Shown: positions 36,201 through 50,330 of the stretch, piece after piece | Numbering within the stretch: position 1 is the stretch's first letter | Layout: each line of letters starts with the position of its first letter | Source of the DNA: Sordaria brevicollis | Lineage: Eukaryota > Ascomycota > Sordariomycetes > Sordariales > Sordariaceae | NCBI GenBank assembly: GCA_033439795.1 | Contig: JAUTDP010000006.1 | Span: forward strand, 496,001 to 560,000 | Length of the DNA: 64,000 nucleotides | Reading direction: 5' to 3' | Notes under the pieces: generated by a model | What the model saw: only the letters and a program-made list of their open reading frames with translations | Told to the model about the DNA's origin: nothing | Databases searched by the model: none | Made by a program: the position numbers and the translations under genes

Positions 36201-36740
36201 TTTATTTTACGCTTTATAATTTTCTATAATTATATATATACTGGTATTAAAAATAGGGTTTAAATAATTATAACGTTTTTACGGCCGGTAATTAATTTAA
36301 AATTAGCCGTAACGTAATAATTAATTTAATATATCGAAATTAAAGGCGTTCGTTATAACGTTTATTATAAATAGAAATAGAAACGTTAATATATAAAATT
36401 ATATTATTATTTAATATAGAAACAAAATAATAAAAAAGAGGTTCTATTTAATTAATATACGTAAACGATTAATAGGGGAAGGATAAATATCCAATAAATA
36501 AAGTCAAATAAAGTAAAAAGGAATAAATAAATATATAAATAAAGGAAAGTTGGGAATAAGGATAAAAATAGGAATTTAAGAAATAATAAGAAAATTTTTT
36601 ATATTCGTACGTATAGAAACGGGGTTGGATACGAATAGCCGAATCCAATTTAATACTAATATAATATATAAAAAATTCAATATATAAAATAATAATTTAA
36701 TAATTTAATATTTCTTATATATTAATACGACCCCCCTAAA
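36200..36740 (-). other. R1 spacer between helicase and ORF W
   Basis: Counterpart of 22276-22830. Nothing recognisable beyond homology to A and R2. Confidence 0.4.
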
Positions 36741-36744
36741 TAAC

Positions 36745-39700
36745 GGATTTAAAAATCCTCTATTAAAGGAAATATTTTCTAAGGCCGCTTACGTATAGTA
36801 TTTAATATATACTTATTTATACCCGTATACTTAATTATACGTATAATATTGATTTCGAAAGGATAATCGAATATAATACTTTTTAAAGAAGTAACTTTAA
36901 AAATAATTATATAAATTAAATTAATAGTAAAGTTTATTCTAAATATATTAAGAACCGCTTAATTAATTATTATATTTTATAATTTATATATTATAATAGT
37001 ATACGATATAGTAATAAGGAATTACTTCCTAATATAATTAACGTTATTATATATAAATTCTCGGGTAGAACGAAATATGGGTATAATATACGTATTAATA
37101 CCCTTACCCGGGTCGTTTTTAAAGATCCGGGGACCGTTATAATTAAGAAAACGGATTAATAGGGTATAAAGCGGCGTAGTACGAGGGTTAACGTTAATAA
37201 ATTACGCGATATTTTAAATAATATTAATAGTACTATTAATTAACCCTTTTTCAATTTAATAATTTTCCGTTAATATAATTTTAGCGCCGATAATTAACGG
37301 GAATATATTATAAAAATTCTTTATTTAATTGGACGCTATTTAGGTAATAATAGAAGTTATAATACTACGGCCAAATGTATAAATAATTTTAGCTTATATA
37401 TATAATTTATTAAAACCGAAAAAGTAATTTTAATTATATTATTTAATTTTATTATTCGTCGGGTAAATACGTAAAATATTATTAAACCGGTTAAGGTTAA
37501 TATTAGCCTCCTTAAATTTATATATAATCCTTATAAATAAGAGTTCCTAATCCGCGGGAATAAATTTACTAATATATATATAATTAAGAATATCCTTAAA
37601 TACTTCTTACGTAAAATTACTTTAATATACGACTATTATTAACTTTATAATTTTATTAAATAAATAATACGTAATTCGATTAATACATTCTATAATATTA
37701 AATTTATAATTAAGTATTTACTTATATAAAACCTTCTATAAAATAGGAAGAAATTAATAAAAATCCCCGATAAGTAAAATACTCCTACTACTAAAAGGTA
37801 AATTAAAATTAAGGAATATTTAATTAAGCCGCTACTCGATAAAATATATTATTTTTAAATTAATTATAAACTTTTCGTCGATTATAATATACTGTATATA
37901 ATAAAGCCGTATTTATAAAATATTAATATTATTATTATTTATATTTAGTAATTAAATAACGTTAAAAATAGGAAAATAAAGGAGAAAATATAAAGTAGAG
38001 CCGTTAATATTATTAATAATAATATTAATCGGAATAAAACGTACAATAATTATAACCTTCTTCCTATTAAAATTTATTATATTATATAATAATTCTTCTA
38101 ATTTAATAAATAATAAATTAATAATAAACGATTTACTAATATTACTTTTATTATTAAATTATATTCTAAGAGGAGGTAGGTTATATTTAATACGAATAAT
38201 TAAATAATAATCGATAAAAGTATTGTATATTAACTTCTACTTAAGGTTAAGCCTAGTAAATACGGTATTAATTATTTCCTTAACTTTATATAAACCCGGA
38301 TTTTCGGCTTTCTTCTATTTCTAATAATCTTTCTAAACATTAGAATCCCGGAAGTCCTTATAAAGTCTATAGTACGGCGTCTAATTATATATAAAATCGA
38401 TATCCCTATTACTAAAGGCTATAATATCCTTATTTATATTTAAATTCTAATTAGGACAATATATAATTAATATTATTAAATTATCTTAATAAATATCCTT
38501 ATTATCTTTATTACCATCAATTAACTCGAAATCGTCTTTAGGAGGTAATTTAAAACGCTCGTTATAATAATTACGCTCGTATTTATAATATTCCTTATAA
38601 TAGTTATATATTTTAAATTACGTAGGATATTTAACGCTATTAATTATATAAAGAATAAACTCGTTAATAAATATATAAAGATAATAAAATATTAATTTAA
38701 TATAATAGAAGTTTAAATATTAATTAAATATAATATCTATTTTATACCGAAATATATATTTAAATATACGCGTTCGCTTATAGAATTTTTATAATTTAAT
38801 ATTCTAATTAGTAAAAGTATAAAATTAGAAATAAGTAAAATTAGTAAATTATTCGCTACGTTATAAATATTTATTATATTATATAAAGTAATTACGAACG
38901 TCGTTATTTATATTAATAGTATAATATTAACGAAATTTATAAGGCTTATAATCTATTATTCGAACTATATAAGTACCTTTATATAGGTTAAAATTAATAA
39001 AATAATAATAAACCTCCTATATAAATTAATCCCGCTTAATAATTAATTTATTTATTAATTTAAAAGTTAAAAAAACTAATAGTAATATTTTTAAAATTTT
39101 AGGGAGTATAATAGCCGTAAATTCTTAATACGATTTAAATTTAACTTCGCCCTTTAAATAATATTTAATAATATAATATAGTACGGCTATATTAATAATA
39201 TAAGGAAAAGCGTCGGTATTGCCCTATTAATTTAAAAATATAATAGGATTTTAAAGATTAATTATATTATTATTACGTATTAAATTAAATATATTATATA
39301 AGGGGTTTAATTTACGTATAATATATAGCCTATTATAAGTATCCTTAAGAAAGTAAAACCAATAAAACTAATTATCGGGATTATTACGTCTCCTCCCCTT
39401 TTTTAAATATTAATAATAATTATTATACTTATATATTTAAATAGCGTTAATAACGTATAATAGGATATCGAACGTAGGTTATTCGTATTTATATATATAA
39501 ATAATTAAAATATTTACTTTATTAACGATAATCCCTATATTATTCTTATACGGCTCCGGGTTTATAATAATAATATATATACTTTAGAATTCGGTAAAGG
39601 TATTTATACCCTCTTACGTATTTAAATTAACTTTAAATATACTTTTATATTAATATAAACCGTAATTATAAAGATTATTACGAATTTACTATTCGTATTT

Positions 39701-42700
39701 ATATTAATAATCGATAATTCGAAATTTAAGTTTAAAAATTAAATTAAAGAAATTTTCGTACCGTTTTTAAAAATATTATATACCGATAAGGGGGTTATAA
39801 TATAGGTTTTCCGCCGCTATATTTTTCCGCTTACATTCGCTAACTTAATATTATTTTTAATAACCGGGTATTAATTTAATTAATAACCGCTATTAATAAT
39901 TAATTAAAATAAAGGTTAGGAAAAAAAATAGCGTACCGAATATATAAATATAGGTTTCTAAATCCTATTTCCTTCCTCTTTAATAAAATTTTATATTATA
40001 TAATATATCTATATATTTTATAATAAATTTAAATATATATTCAGAATATTCTATTCGGTTAGTAAACGCTTCCTTAATATCCTAAACGGTTAAATTAGCG
40101 TTGGTAATTTTAATATTAATATAATATCGATTTTTAGCCCTAATTTACCGTTGTATTAAAATATTAAAAGTAATAAAGTAGAAATAGAAATATCGTATAA
40201 AATAGCCATTATATTACTTTATATAATAATCGAAATATTCTTTATATTCTACGTCGTATATACGCTATTCGAAAAAATTAATTTTCCCCTCCGGATATAA
40301 CGTAAGGAAAATTAATGAAAGTAATTTATATACCCCTTTAAATTTATTAAAGGGAATAGGGCGGATAAAATTAAATATATTTATAAAGCCCCGAATACGA
40401 CCCTATTTATTACGCTCTATATAATTAGGATTTATATAATTAAGGAAGTTAAAAGTAAAAGGGAAATTGGGAATTAATCCGAAATAGTCCGGGGAATTTA
40501 GTCGGATTATATTTCGGTTAAGCGTATATAAATTAAATAAATAATTAAGAGGAAGTTTAAGACTATATATTAAATTTAAATTAATATATTAGAAACGTTA
40601 ATTATTCTAATTATATTAACCGCCGGGTTAATTATATTATTGACCGCTAGGTTAATTATATTATTAATTACCGTATTAATTATTAAATTAGTTAATTAAT
40701 TAATTAAATTATATTTAATTATATATAAGATTAGGAATAATTATTTCCTCCTCTTTATTAAAATTAAATTTATTATTTTTATCGATTTGAATATCCTTTT
40801 AGGTAATTTAAATATTAATACGATTAAATATATTACTATCTTTAAATAATTAAAATAAACGTTTATAATTAATTTCGATAGTATAATAGCTGGGATACTT
40901 CCTTTTTAAATTCTTAAATTATATTTAAATATAATATTAATTAATTTCGAACTTTCGGCGGAATTACCGCCTAATATATTCTAGTTATCGATTATTAATA
41001 GGAGCGGTATTACGAAATATAATAAGGAAGATATTAACTTTTTTAAGGAATAATAGTAATTTATAGTATATTAAAATAATATCTTTAAAGTAATAATTTA
41101 TATAGTTACGGTAATAATATTATTAACCTCGGATTATAAAAATATTTATAATTATATATATAATAGCGATAAATATCTCCCTAATAAGATTAAATTCTAA
41201 TAAATTTACCGAAATCTCCCCGAAATTTATATAATTTAGCGTAAAATAAAATAGTATATCCCTTAACCGGTTATATTTATATTTTTTATAAACGTAATAT
41301 TTATACTCCTTTAAATTATTAAAATTAAAATCGAATTACTTCTTTTTATAAAATTTATAATATTCTATTTCGATATTAAATATAGCGTTATTAAACTTTT
41401 TAATAAAATTTTTATCTTTATCCGTAATCGCCTTCTTTTATAAATACGGATTACAATTTATAATTAAAGGGGGATATTATAATTTAAACCGCGGATTAAA
41501 ACGTAATATATACTTTCGGTTAATTAAATTTTTAGGGGTTAATTAAAGGATAATTAATTTTACTTAATTAATATCGGAATTAAGGGTAAGCGGTTTAAAA
41601 GGAAGTTACTATATAAATCGATTATAAGGACGATTATAAGGACGTAGAAGGATAGGTTTATTATTAGGAAATTTATTTACTATTAAGGTTCTTATTATAA
41701 GCCCCTATAATTAATATAAAAAAATTGAAAACGATAGCCGGTATTCACTATATTCGCCGGAAATATTTTAAATAGAAAGGGGCTAATTAAAATTATATTA
41801 ACCAAAATCGTATTAATAACGTTAACCGGGAAATAATATATTATTATTACCCAAGGTTAATAATAAATAAAATTATTACTTTAAACCGCTAATAAATTAA
41901 CTATCCGTAATATAATATTATTAATAATACTCTCTAATATTATAAAGACTTATTATCTTATAATAGTACTTTATATATAAATTATAGGGATATAATTTAT
42001 AAAATATAAATCCTAAAAATATATTAATAATTATAAAAGGAAAATAAAATAGGAAGTAAATTATATATTCTATATAATATTTATTAATAATATATACGGA
42101 TAAATATACTATCGATATTAATTATTAAACTCCTAAATTTTAATAGGGCACCGAAGATTATACGGACTATTATAATTAAAATATAGTAAATTATAATTAA
42201 AGGTACGTATATTAGGGGAGGAGATTATATTTAGCCGTATTAAGGTATAAGAATTAAATAAAATTACCCTTAACCGGAATAAATTAAATCGAATTAAAAT
42301 ATCCTAAATAAATATATTAGAAGATAAATAATACCTACGGGGATTCTATATAGTATTAATTAATAATATAAAAAATATTTATTTTTTATAACGACGGTAA
42401 ATTTTATAATCTCTATTAATAATATTACATAACCGTATAATTTTTATTAAATTCGGTTAATATTAGTAATAATAATTAAAAATATTTAGACCGTTAATAT
42501 TAATACTTTATATTAATTATTAAAATAGAGTATTATACGCAATAAATTATATACGATAAATAACCGGTATTATAGGAAGAGGTTATATAATCGGAATTGG
42601 AGCCGGAATAGAAGCCGGACGTATTAAAGCCGGAGCCGGGGTTCGAAGCGGAGCGGGACGTATCCGAACCGGAGGCGGCGCATTCGGTATATTAGGGATT

Positions 42701-42990
42701 ATTATAAGGGGTTCTATAACCAACGGAAATCTCTATCGAATAATATATTATTTATTATAATATTTAATATAATTCTAAATTAATTTATTAGGGTTTTTCT
42801 TATTTATAAATTTTAATAAGGGTAATTCCTATTTATAAAAACGATATATAAACGATTAAGAATTATTTTTATTATTATCTTCGTTATTTTTATTATTAGA
42901 AGGTAATTGCGGTTGGCTAGAAGGAGGCAATTGCGTAAAAGGAGGCGGCTACTTAAAAGGAGGGAGTAAATTAAAATATAGAATAAATAT
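36745..42990 (-). pseudogene. R1 Rep-helicase (RIP-inactivated)
   Basis: Full-length counterpart of the A protein, about 2,080 codons. Pro/Gln-rich N-terminus (FKQPPPFTQLPPSSQPQ near 42900), Rep FFLTF near 39935, HUH region NLYNYGLY at 39655-39685 (His to Tyr), tyrosine motif VLYYIIKYYLKGE at 39149-39195. Helicase: Walker A FNNKSNISKS at 38119-38157, IGDFYQFLP at 37749-37785, and C-terminal YVIIFKVTSLKSIIFDYPF near 36865-36925. Uninterrupted by other elements, so it shows how the two halves of A join. Stops throughout. Confidence 0.87.
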
Positions 42991-43963
42991 AATAATAACA
43001 ATTATTTATATAATTAAAATAAATAATTAATACTATATTAAAATAATATAATTTATATACGTAAGGGATAAATAAATAAAGGATAATTATAAATAAATAA
43101 TATATTTAAAATTATAAAGCGTATAAAATAATTAAAAGTATTATATTTATTAAAAAGGTTAAGGATTAAATAGGGTCGCCTATATATAAGCGAATGCGAT
43201 TATATAAGAACGAATGCCGGGTTAGTAAAAAAAATCGAAAATAATAATAGAAAACGCTATTACGCCGGGTTAATAAAAATAATACGGATCTACCTACTTT
43301 TAGGGTTAGGAATACCTTATTTACTTCTACTTATTAAAAGAATTATAATTTTAATAGGGTTAATTACGTATAATCGAATACGGTTATATACGACCGAATA
43401 CCGGGTTATCGATATTTATAAAAAAGAAAGTTAATTTCTAAACTATTAGTAAATAGAATTAAAAAAAAGGGTTATTCATTTTAATTAATATAATTATTAT
43501 AATTCTTATTTAATTATTAAATAGAATTAAAAAAAGTATTATTCGTTTATAAAAAGGCGGTATCGTTTACGAATAATCGAAGTCGAATTTATATAAACGG
43601 TAATTGGAAAGTAGTATAATATATATTTATTATAATTGAAATTTAATTTGCGTAAATAGTAATTAGGTTCTTAAAGTAATTACGACGTACTTATTTATTA
43701 TTAGTAAAAATTAACGACTTGCAAATTGGGATAGGGTATACCTATATTACGAGTTATAATCTAATTAATTTTAACCGCCCAAATTATAGAAAAATGCGAT
43801 TTTAATTAATTTTAATACGTAAAATTGCGGGTAAACTTCGTAACTATTTATAAGGATTATTATAGGGGGGTTATTATATTATAGAAAAAGCTACGCTCAA
43901 CGTTCTACTCACTCCGTATTATAATATAAAGTTCTCTAGACTATATTGAAGTTACACTTCAAA
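42991..43963 (-). other. R1 5' leader and terminal hairpin
   Basis: Non-coding leader matching A 1590-2520. Terminal palindrome TTGAAGT-GTA-ACTTCAA at 43946-43962 on the minus strand; RIP changed both arms and it still pairs. Two degenerate direct repeats around 43550-43690. Confidence 0.6.
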
Positions 43964-43987
43964 TTAAACTAAAATTATTAAATTTAC

Positions 43988-44190
43988 TACCGCAAAAGAG
44001 CTATAAATTACCGGTCGAATATATCGATTCGGCTAAAGAGCTATAAATTATTAATTGAATATATTAATTCGGTTAAAGAACCGTAAATTATCGATCGAAT
44101 ATATTAATTCGGTTAAAAGGATTAATTTTCTACCGGTTTATTACCGTAGGAGAGCCGTAGGTTATCGGTCGAATATATCGATTCGGCTAA
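43988..44190. repeat. A minisatellite, unit about 40 bp
   Basis: About five units of aattaccggtcgaatatatc + gattcggctaaagagc. Shorter than in R1 and R2, which partly explains the smaller size of A. Confidence 0.8.
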
Positions 44191-44199
44191 TTTTACTTC

Positions 44200-44805
44200 C
44201 TAATATATAGGAGGTTCCTTTAATTATAAATAAACTTTTTTCCCGAAATTCTATTTCTTAATATACGGCGAAATAATTATTTATTATTTTTATAGAATGG
44301 GTAATTTAACGACTAATACGCTTTAATCGGATAATAAATTAGCGGACGGATATTATTAACGAAAAATAAAATTACTTCGAAACTTTTTAATATTAAAATT
44401 AATACTAAAGCTTTAATAAAATTAAAACCCTTAGAGAGGGCCGTTTAATTATAAATAAATTTATAGAAATTATAATATTAATTCTAATTATTATTAATAA
44501 GGATTATTAATTATCCGAAGGGGATATTTTTTTAATTTTTAATAATTAAAATCCGCTTTAAATTAAACGAATTATATTATTTTTTATAAATAAGGGAATA
44601 ATATTTACTATAAAATTATACCGAAGCCCTAAGGAAGCTAAAAACCCTTAAAGTAGCGTTATATAATTATTTAAAAGAGGTATTATTTTAATAAAGAAAG
44701 TAGAAAATATTATATAATATTTAGGATTATAAATAATACGTAGAATAAATTTATTATAATTATATATATATTTTGAATTATTCGTATATTCTATTATATA
44801 TTATA
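44200..44805 (-). pseudogene. A ORF X, C-terminal part (separated by R2)
   Basis: Minus strand, homologous to 34900-35440 of R1. N-terminal part is at 58101-58965. RIP stops; split by a 13.3-kb insertion, so doubly inactivated. No known domain. Confidence 0.5.
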
Positions 44806-44921
44806 CGAGGGCTGCCGCCCCCGTACCCCCGCAAAATTTGCCTACGGTAAATTTTATACTGGTAAGGGTAAGGGGTAGAAATCTACTTAAAGCGTAGCTT
44901 TAATATAAATTTAGAGATATA
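44806..44921 (-). other. R2 3' terminus: GC-rich end, hairpin, inverted copy of the 5' end
   Basis: cgagggctgccgcccccgta, hairpin aaaatttgcc-tac-ggtaaatttt (44833-44855), and the inverted partner of the 5' end at 44886-44921 (TTAAAGC-GTA-GCTTTAA palindrome, then tttagaga). Confidence 0.8.
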
Positions 44922-44959
44922 CCCTAAATTGCCGAAATTCAAAGTATTTTATTTACTTT

Positions 44960-45400
44960 AATTTTTTTTTTTTTAATTTTTTTTTTTTTAACTAAATTAA
45001 ATTATTATAAAGTTTTTTTTATCTATCTTAGATTTTTTTTAGAATTTTTTTCACTTCGTTAAATTATTACGAAGTTATTAAATATTTTGAATTTTTTTTT
45101 AGAATTTTTTTACTAAATTAAACTATTACGAAATTATTATATATTTTAGATTTATTTTTAGAATTTTTTTACCAAATTAAACTATTACGAAGTTATTATC
45201 TATTTTAGATTTTTTCTAAATTTTTTTTACTAAATTAAAGTATTACGAAGTTATTATCTATTTTAGATTTTTTTTAGATTTTTTTTATTAAATTAAATTA
45301 TTACGAATTTATTATCTATTTTAGATCTTTTTTAGATTTTTTTTACTAAATTAAATTATTACGAAATTATTTTTATTTTAAAATCTCTTAGAAATTTTTT
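44960..45400. repeat. R2 tandem array, unit about 58 bp
   Basis: Counterpart of 30810-31265, same unit and similar copy number. Confidence 0.85.
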
Positions 45401-45985
45401 AAAAAAAAAAAGAGGAATTTAGGTTTTATAATACGAACCCCGCCCTAATATTTTATAAAGAATCGTATATTTAAATTCTCCGTTAATAATACCCGAGGGA
45501 TAGCCCGTACTTATTTATATTTTAATTTTACGCCTTATTAATATTATAAATTACTTTTCGTAGGTAAGGTTTTTTTTATATATTTTCTAATCCTTCCTTT
45601 CGCGGTATTTTATTTTAAGTTTTATTTTATTATAATCGGTTAATCGGTCGGTCGGTATTTTTTTGAATTTTATTTTATTTCGGTCGGTCGGTTAGTCGGT
45701 CGGTCGGTTAAATTATTATAATTAAATTAATAATATAAATTTAATTTATATTAAAAATAGGGTTTTTAATTCGGGTTTAAGGAGGCGAAGGGTCCGGGTT
45801 TAAAAGTCCGAGGGTCGGGTCCGGAAGTCCGAATTATTTAAGAATAGAAGCTAATCCGGAATTAATATAATAAGTAGAAGTATAATCCCTCCTATTTAAA
45901 TTATAGAATTATTATAATTAAGTTATTTCCTATATTAATAATAAATAATTTTTAAATATATTTTATAAAAGGAGGTATAAATTAA
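45401..45985. other. R2 region with CGGT tetranucleotide runs
   Basis: Counterpart of 31266-31850. CGGT/GGTC repeats at 45632-45708 (cggtcggtcggttagtcgg). No frame seen. Confidence 0.5.
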
Positions 45986-45989
45986 GGAT

Positions 45990-46505
45990 AGTATTAAAAG
46001 TAATAAAAATAATAAAGGTAATAAAGGTAATAAAAGTAATAAAAGTAGTAAAATTGGTAAAATTAATAATATTAAAAGTAATAATAGCGGTAATAATATT
46101 AAAAATAATAAAAATAATAAAATTAGTAAAATTAATAATATTAAAAGTAGTAATAGCGGTAATAAGGGTGAAATTAATAAAGGTAATAAAATTAATAAAA
46201 TTAATAATATTAAAGGTAATAATAACGGTAATAGTATTAAAAGTAATAAAGGTAATAAAATTAATAAAATTAATAATATTAAAAATAATAATAGTAGTAA
46301 TAAGGGCGAAATTGGTAAAAATAATAAAATTAATAAAATTAATAATATTAAAAGTAATAATAGCGGTAATAAAGGCGAAATTAATAAAGGTAATAAAATT
46401 AATAATATTAAAAGTAATAATAATAATAATAATATTAAAGGTAATAAAATTCGTAAAAATTATAAAAGAAGGTAGTAATAATAATAATAATATTAAAAAT
46501 TATAA
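45990..46505. repeat. R2 GTAATAAA-type low-complexity array
   Basis: Counterpart of 31850-32370. A 152-codon open frame here (46054-46512) is only the translated repeat (VIKLIKLIILKVII type) and is not called as a gene. Confidence 0.75.
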
Positions 46506-46664
46506 TGGTTAAGGTCGTATAGTATTATATATATTATTAATAGTAACGTTATTTGTAAAAAAAAAAGGAAAATTATAATATTAATAAAAGGAAAAAAAAA
46601 TAATTAAAATAGGGGTATTATAAATATAAATATATATTTAAATAAAATAATTATTATATTTAAT

Positions 46665-47150
46665 TATTATCCTAATCCTCTATAAAATTTCCGAAATCGT
46701 AATTAAATTCGGTACGAAGTATTATTATAAGTACTATTTTATTATTCTCCTTTTTCTTTTCCTTTTTTTTATTTTTACCTTTATTTTTATCCTTCTCCTT
46801 TTCCTTCTCTTTTTATTACTTCGGTATAAAAAATACCGTAATTTTACCCTCTATTATAAATAAGCGCTTTATTAAATTATTAAACCGTTTTTTTATAACG
46901 TTAAATTCGATTATAAATTCGGTTAATAGGGTAATAATAATAATAATAAGAGTAATAGTAATAGGGGTAGCGGTAATAAAGATAAGAATACCTAAAAGAT
47001 AAAGGGTATAGCGGCCGGAAGAGGGTTAGTCGGAAAGAGGGAAAACGCTAAAAATTTTAAACTCCGAGGAATTAAAGCGGGCTTTCTTTTTTTTATTACC
47101 GTTATCGGTAAAAATAAATAATTCAATACTAAATAAATATTTAAAGAACC
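46665..47150 (-). pseudogene. R2 ORF Y, unrecognised basic protein
   Basis: Same phase and blocks as in R1 (SFKYLF start, Lys-rich patch, KxRF..LxKRLFI, FTPK, Lys/Glu run). Helitron-sense strand. Agreement with R1 and A under different mutations supports real coding. Function unknown. Confidence 0.52.
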
Positions 47151-48180
47151 CTTTAAAAAATATAATATTAATAAATAAATATAATATATAAAATATAATA
47201 TAATATAAAATAATTAATTTAAAAATAATTTCGTTCTTCTTTAAAGCTTTAAAAGGGCCGATAATATTTATAATATTATTATAGTACTTGCGGGCATCGT
47301 TATCGTTACTTTTTTATTAAAAATAACGGTAAATATTAATAATTTTTTATTAAAGAGGTTAATATAATTATTTAGCTACGATATAATAATAATATTTAGT
47401 AGCCGATTTAATATTTTCTACGTAAAAATATTTATTACGTATATAATAGAAGTACGGGTTCTAATATAATTTACTTTATAATTTAGGGGTATTATTATCG
47501 TTATTATCTTTTTCGTTATCGTCTTTATAAATATAATAGCGATTAATATATACGAATAATCGAATTATTAAATATATTAATATATTTATATACTTCCTCT
47601 TAATTATATATAAGGGTAAAAAAATGCTAGGAAGCGGTTTAGGGCGGCCGGAGGGGGTAGTAAGCGTACCGGGGGTGCCGGCGATAACGCTAACGATAAT
47701 AATAATAAAGCCCTTCTTAAAAAGGGTTTTAAAAGGTATAAATTTAGAAAATATTATAAAATTATATATACGTAATTAGTATAAAATAATTAATAATACT
47801 GCCTTTATTATTAATTACTTACGTAAGGATATATTATTTAATTTAAAGAAAAAAAGAAGGAAAAGAGAAATTAGAAATTTAAAAAAGTAAATAATAGAAA
47901 ATATAATTCGACGGTAAATACGCGACTTCGGGTAAATAAATACGAAATTACGTAATTAAATATGAATAATAATAAATAAATAATTATAAAAAATATTTAC
48001 TAATTAATAAATTAAGCGTAGTCGGTAGGATAATAATTAAGACGAAATAATAAACGGTAATAATAGGTATAAAAGTAAATAATAAACGGTACTATAATTA
48101 TAAACCCGAAGCCGTTTATAAAGAAACGAATATTAAAAATTTTAATATATAAAATTAATTTACTTATTTATATTCCTATT
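47151..48180 (-). other. R2 region between ORFs Y and X
   Basis: Counterpart of 33016-34040; frame ambiguous. Contains gcggccggagggggtagtaa near 47643, conserved in R1 at 33509. Confidence 0.4.
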
Positions 48181-49590
48181 TTTAATATTATATTCTTATT
48201 ATCTTTAATACTATTATTATATTTAATATAAATATTATAGGTATAAATAATTATATTCTAATTATTATACGTAATAAAGGAAAAAGTATCGATTTTAATA
48301 GTAAAAAAGTTATTAATTTCGAAAACTTCGATATCGATTAAAATAAAAACGAATCCGAAATACGTAAATAGGAGGCTAATAACGCCGAATTCGAATTCGA
48401 TATTATATAGGAAGATAATAACGACGAAATCGATTATAAAGAGGATAATAATAAAAAAGTCGAATAAAAGGAAATTAATAACGACGAATTTAACGAATTT
48501 AATATACGTATTTAAAATATACTATTAAAAGAGGAGGAATATTATAATATAATAGTATATAAACGTTAATGTTTAAATAAAAGTTAGGTTAATATTATAA
48601 ACGAATACCTATTTAACCCTATAGAATATTATTTATATTTAATATACTTAACCGATAATAACGATTATATTTATAATTAATTAGACCTATACCGTTTAGG
48701 CAAATATATAAAGTATTTACGCCGCTATTATAAAAAAGTAAATTATATATATATTTATTTAGAAAATATAAAAGATAATTTTAATAATTAATAAATATAC
48801 GTATAAAATTTATCGAATACTTAAGGAAAAGAAATATACTATATCGCAAATATAAACCGTATAGCGGAAAAAGTAAAGAAACGATACGAAAAATAAATTA
48901 AAATAAAAATTAATAAATAACTTTATAAATTATAATAAATTAAACTAAATAAAGTATAAAGGGAGGTAATACGATATTAATTAATAGGATAACGGTAATA
49001 GGATATTATTTAAATTAACGGAATTATATATTATATAATAAAATATATAGATAATTCGAATTACGTATATAATTATAATAAACCTATCCTACGTATAATT
49101 TATAATTTCGAATATTATATAATATCTTCCGCTTTCCTTACGCCGTAATTTCTATAAATTTATCGACAATTAAACGGCTAACTGGGTAATAATTAACGGT
49201 CTTTCTTTAAAGGCTCTAACTTCCTTAAAGCTTCGGTATTTACTTTATAATAAATATTATACCCCGTAGAGCTAAAACGCTCGTATAATTCTTATAATAG
49301 GTTTTAGCTTCTAAAAATTAGGATAATATTTCCTTCGGATAATTAACGGTCTTTATTAATAATAATTAAAATACTATAACTTCTATAAATTTATCCAATT
49401 ATATAATTAAGAATTTTAATATTAAAAAGTTTCGAAATAACTTCTCTATCCGCTAATCCATTATCCGAATAAACCGTATCGGTCGTTAAATTACCCACTC
49501 TATAGAAATAATAAATAATTACCTTTTATATATTAGGAAATAAAATTTCGGGAAAAAGGTTTATTTATAATTAAAGAAGTATTTTATACG
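48180..49590 (+). pseudogene. R2 ORF X, acidic protein antisense to Rep
   Basis: Same phase and layout as R1 ORF X: acidic N-terminal half (FDIIQEDNNDEIDYKEDNN near 48395, then LLKEEEYYN), RLNKS/GQ block, basic helix near 48880, C-terminal LVVKLPTL near 49480. RIP stops only. Unrecognised. Confidence 0.58.
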
Positions 49591-49604
49591 TTAGGAAGTA
49601 AAAT

Positions 49605-49955
49605 TAACCGAATTAATATATTCGACCAATAATTTACAATTCTCTTATAGTAATAAACTAGTAGAAAATTAATCCTTTTAACTGAATCAATATATTCGAC
49701 CGGTAATTTACAGCTCTTTAGCCGAATCGATATATTCGACCAATAATTTATAATTCTTCTACGGTAATAAATTAATAGAAAATTAATCCTTCTAACCGAA
49801 TCAATATATTTAACCGGTAATTTATAACTCTCTAGCCGAATTAATATATTCGACCGGCAATTTACAGCTCTTTAATTAAATCGATATATTTAACCAGTAA
49901 TTTACGGCTCTTTAACCGAATTAATATATTCGATCGATAATTTACGGCTTTTTTA
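49605..49955. repeat. R2 minisatellite, unit about 40 bp
   Basis: Counterpart of 35470-35830; ccgaattaatatattcgacc units, some separated by aataaattaatagaaaatta. Confidence 0.85.
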
Positions 49956-50029
49956 CAATAATAAATTAATAACTTTAATTTAATAATATAAAAGTTAATT
50001 AACTTTTAAAAAATATATTCGGCGGTTAT

Positions 50030-50330
50030 ACGTATTATAAAATAATTAAATTAGTATTCTTTTAAATTAAATTAGGAAAGGGTATAATCGCCTTCGAAGT
50101 TATTAATTTACTAATAGCGTTATCGACGGTTTTTTCAAAATTAATTATAAAATTAGCTATATTAAACCCGTTGGTTATTAAATTATAATTAGAATAATCC
50201 GGTTAATATTCTTTAAAATTAAATTAGGAAAGGATATAATTGCTTTTCGTCTTTTAAATTATTTTAAATTATTTTATCTTCGGTTTAGGGTTTAATAATT
50301 TAATAAATAATATAACTTTCCGGAATTTTA
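50030..50330 (-). pseudogene. R2 ORF W relic
   Basis: Same blocks as in R1 (NFIINFEKT, KAIIPSLNLI). Short, unrecognised. Confidence 0.38.

Larger units (their letters stand above)
30669..43963 (-). mobile_element. Helitron R1, complete copy (13,295 bp)
   Basis: Minus orientation: 5' end TTTGAAG at 43963, 3' end CCCTCG at 30669. Flanks rejoin into uninterrupted A sequence (tttatatta|ttaaac compared with R2), with no duplication, between A and T on the Helitron strand. Contains Rep-helicase, ORF W, ORF X (opposite strand), ORF Y and four repeat arrays. Same counted length as R2. Heavily RIP-mutated. Confidence 0.9.
43964..44805 (+). mobile_element. Helitron A, segment 4 (minisatellite and ORF X C-terminal part)
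   Basis: Lies between R1 and R2. 43988-44190 is the 40-bp minisatellite in inverse orientation to R1 and R2. 44200-44805 is the reverse complement of the ORF X 3' part. R2 interrupts ORF X at 44805/58101; joining the two sides restores alignment to R1 34900-34930. Confidence 0.85.
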
